In this document: piece after piece, positions 62,055 to 64,000 of the stretch
Layout of the letters: each line of letters starts with the position of its first letter
Position numbering within the stretch: position 1 is the first letter of the stretch
NCBI RefSeq assembly: GCF_024628725.1
Contig: NZ_CP102409.1
Location: forward strand, 653,001-717,000
DNA length: 64,000 bases
Reading direction: 5' to 3'
Source: Ruegeria sp. YS9
Lineage (GTDB): Bacteria; Pseudomonadota; Alphaproteobacteria; Rhodobacterales; Rhodobacteraceae
Made by a program: the position numbers and the translations under genes
Notes under the pieces: generated by a model
Databases searched by the model: none
Seen by the model: the letters and a program-made list of their open reading frames with translations, nothing else
Told to the model about the DNA's origin: nothing

Positions 62055-63164
62055 TCAGCCCAACCGCGCAACCGCAAGCGCCTTGGGCAAAGCGGCGGCG
62101 AACGCGTCCAGATCAGACGCCGGGCCACAACTTACCCGAATGCACCTGTTCTGCGGTGCCGCGAACGGCATTCGGGCAAAAATCCCCTGCGCCATCAGGG
62201 CGTCCAGCACGGCCTTGGCAAAAACCCCGTCGCGCCCGCAGTCAATCGCTACGAAATTGGTGGCCGAAGACAGGACCGCCAATCCGTTTTCCCGGGCAAT
62301 CGCGCCGATCCGCTCACGCGCCTCTGCGATCTGTGCTTGGATATGCTCCAGCCACGCGCCATCCTGCAAAGCCGCCAAAGCCCCGGCCTGCGCAGCGCGG
62401 TTCATGCCGAAATGGTTGCGCACCTTGTTGAAGGCCGCGATCAGATCCGGCGTGCCCATGGCATAGCCAACCCGCGCACCCGCCATGCCATAGACCTTCG
62501 AAAAGGTTCGCATCCGGATCACGCGCGGATCACCAGCACTCACAGGTGCAGCCGTCCCCTCGGGTGCACATTCCACATAGGCCTCATCCAGAACCAGCAG
62601 GCACCCATCAGGCAAGGCATCCATGGCGGCCACGATGTCCGCGCCGGTATGCCAGCTGCCCATCGGATTGTCCGGATTGGCCAGATAGACCAGCTTGGCA
62701 CCAACCTCAGCAGCCTTGGCAAACAGGGCCGAAGGATCCTCGTGGTCACCTGAATACGGCACCTTGTGAATCACCCCGCCGAACCCGGCCACATGATAGT
62801 TGAAGGTCGGATACGCCCCATCCGAAGTGACAACGGCATCCCCGGGCCCGACGATCAGCCGCACCAGATAGCCCAAAAGCCCATCAATCCCTTCGCCCAC
62901 GACGATATTTTCCGACGATATGCCATGATGGTCGGCCAAGGCATGACGCAGGTCATGGTTTTCGGGGTCGCCGTACATCCAGATATCTGACGCGGCTTGC
63001 GCCATGGCCTCGATCGCGCGGGGCGAGGGTCCGAAAATGCTCTCGTTGGCTCCCAATCGCGCAACAAATGGCGTGCCACGTTGACGCTCTTGCGTTTCGG
63101 GGCCCACAAAGGGCACGGTGGCGGGCAGGGTTTGGGCAAGCGGGGTGTATCGAGGTCCGGTCAT
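62055..63164 (-). CDS. class I/II PLP aminotransferase (HisC-like)
   Basis: A 369-aa enzyme similar to histidinol-phosphate aminotransferase. RLGANESIFGPSPRAIEAM is the substrate-binding start, DGAYPTFNYHVAGFGG and YLANPDNPMGSWH the PLP ring region, and RTFSKVYGMAGARVGYAMGTP contains the Schiff-base lysine. As no other his genes adjoin, it may instead act on another amino acid such as phenylalanine or a keto acid. ATG at 63164 is preferred to TTG at 63182. It converges on the intergenic repeat. Confidence 0.88.
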   Translation of the reverse strand: MTGPRYTPLAQTLPATVPFVGPETQERQRGTPFVARLGANESIFGPSPRAIEAMAQAASDIWMYGDPENHDLRHALADHHGISSENIVVGEGIDGLLGYLVRLIVGPGDAVVTSDGAYPTFNYHVAGFGGVIHKVPYSGDHEDPSALFAKAAEVGAKLVYLANPDNPMGSWHTGADIVAAMDALPDGCLLVLDEAYVECAPEGTAAPVSAGDPRVIRMRTFSKVYGMAGARVGYAMGTPDLIAAFNKVRNHFGMNRAAQAGALAALQDGAWLEHIQAQIAEARERIGAIARENGLAVLSSATNFVAIDCGRDGVFAKAVLDALMAQGIFARMPFAAPQNRCIRVSCGPASDLDAFAAALPKALAVARLG

Positions 63165-63251
63165 GTCCGCAGATAACCCCAAGCCCGATCAATGAGCAAG
63201 CACGCACCATGTTTGGGCGCGCCGGAAAAGAGATTTGAAAAAGGAGCGCAG

Positions 63252-64000
63252 ATGCGCGTTTTCGTTGCCGTTATTCTCCTGGGCCTCGCCTATCTTCTAT
63301 TCTGGCCCGTCCCGGTTGAACCTGTTGCCGTCGAGTTGCCGGAAGATGCCGGATTCACTGGGGATTTCGTTGAAAATACAGCACTGGACGCAGCGCAGCT
63401 GATCCGCCTGCCGGGGGAAGAGATCGGCCCTGAAGACATCGCCGTCATGCCCGATGGAACGGTCTACACGACCAGTCTGTCAGGTACCCTTTACCGCATC
63501 GACGGGGCGGATCCGGTTACAGTTGACCAGCTTGGCGGGCGTCCGCTGGGCCTCAAGGCCGGACCGGATGGCGCGCTTTACATCGCCGACAGCTATCGGG
63601 GCGTGATGCGCTGGACCGGTCCGGGCACGTTGGACAGGGTGGTGAGTGACATCAACGGCGCGCCGGTGATCTACGCCAACCAGTTGGACGTGGCGCAGGA
63701 TGGCACGATTTACTTCTCGAATTCATCTGATCGCTTTGACCCGGAAACCATGGGCGGGACCAAACCGACCTCTGTCCTCAGCATCTGGGAACAGTCCGAT
63801 ACAGGTTACGTCGCGCGCCGCACTCCCGATGGCAGCACCCAGAAGATCGCCGAGGGGTTTGTCTATACCAACGGTGTCGCGCTTTCTCCTGACGAGGATT
63901 TTCTGCTGATCGCGGAAACAGGTCGCGCGCGCGTGCACAAGCTGTGGCTGACCGGACCAAAAGCAGGGCAACAAGAGATCCTGCTGGAAAACCTGCCCGG
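63252..64000 (+). CDS. strictosidine synthase/SMP-30-like beta-propeller protein, N-terminal part (cut by window end)
   Basis: An open frame from ATG 63252 (GGAG upstream) runs off the window. MRVFVAVILLGLAYLLFW is a membrane anchor or signal segment. Repeats of the six-bladed propeller follow: PEDIAVMPDGTVYTTSLSG, GLKAGPDGALYIADSYRGVMRW, VAQDGTIYFSNSSDRF and GFVYTNGVALSPDEDFLLIA, all typical of the strictosidine-synthase/APMAP-like family. These are hydrolases or lactonases of unclear substrate. The C-terminal half is outside the window. Confidence 0.82.
   Translation, partial: MRVFVAVILLGLAYLLFWPVPVEPVAVELPEDAGFTGDFVENTALDAAQLIRLPGEEIGPEDIAVMPDGTVYTTSLSGTLYRIDGADPVTVDQLGGRPLGLKAGPDGALYIADSYRGVMRWTGPGTLDRVVSDINGAPVIYANQLDVAQDGTIYFSNSSDRFDPETMGGTKPTSVLSIWEQSDTGYVARRTPDGSTQKIAEGFVYTNGVALSPDEDFLLIAETGRARVHKLWLTGPKAGQQEILLENLP

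Overview
The window looks like a chromosomal segment of a Roseobacter-group alphaproteobacterium (Rhodobacteraceae, Ruegeria-like). The coding strand is GC-rich, genes are tightly packed with many ATGA/GTGA overlaps, and the gene sets are typical of that group: cox/ctaB/ctaG/coxC/SURF1/thrC/M16, fhs-folD, lysC-ptsP, zwf-edd-eda, and a tad pilus cluster with 'VDWVVLTA' pilins. An FnrL-type site and a hairpin-rich intergenic repeat fit the same assignment. The genus is an inference. No rRNA, tRNA, CRISPR array, intact insertion sequence or prophage was seen.

Layout. 1-8 kb: the 3' end of tilS, ftsH with a strong terminator, a MOSC protein, a one-carbon block (fhs, a small chorismate mutase, folD) and a LytTR-type membrane regulator. 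7.5-10.6 kb (minus): the PdeM phosphoesterase and the Lhr-type helicase of the ligase-associated repair system. 10.7-23.2 kb (minus): a tad/cpa type IVc pilus locus. In transcription order it holds two Flp pilins, cpaB, the secretin, an OmpA-like lipoprotein where CpaD would be expected, cpaE, cpaF, tadB, tadC, two TadD-like TPR lipoproteins, the CpaA peptidase and an AAA+ ATPase. A divergent lytic transglycosylase flanks it. 24.4-32 kb: a 3-oxoacid CoA-transferase pair, a decayed small lipoprotein gene, topA, dprA and tldD. 32-39.7 kb (plus): assembly and subunits II/III of cytochrome c oxidase (no subunit I), then thrC, an M16 peptidase and a GNAT enzyme.

39.8-53 kb is a mosaic of single housekeeping and accessory genes: an MBL-fold protein, a GlcD-type FAD dehydrogenase, a fasciclin-domain protein, apt, a small ribbon-helix-helix protein, a LysE exporter, mtnP, a SulP transporter, acetyltransferases, flavin reductase, EcsC, Nudix, DUF1178 and SDR proteins. 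53-64 kb: lysC, then ptsP (nitrogen PTS enzyme I), the Entner-Doudoroff operon zwf-edd-eda behind a promoter with a LacI-type palindrome, two PLP aminotransferases, and the start of a strictosidine-synthase-like protein cut by the window end.

The most notable non-coding signals are: two copies of a structured intergenic repeat (39.74 and 61.96 kb); terminators that split the tad cluster into separate units; shared motifs upstream of those units; a perfect FNR-type box between tldD and coxB; and the operator-like palindrome before zwf. No convincing wholly new multi-gene system was found. The best candidates for under-described biology are the AAA+ ATPase and OmpA-like lipoprotein embedded in the tad locus, and the intergenic repeat.
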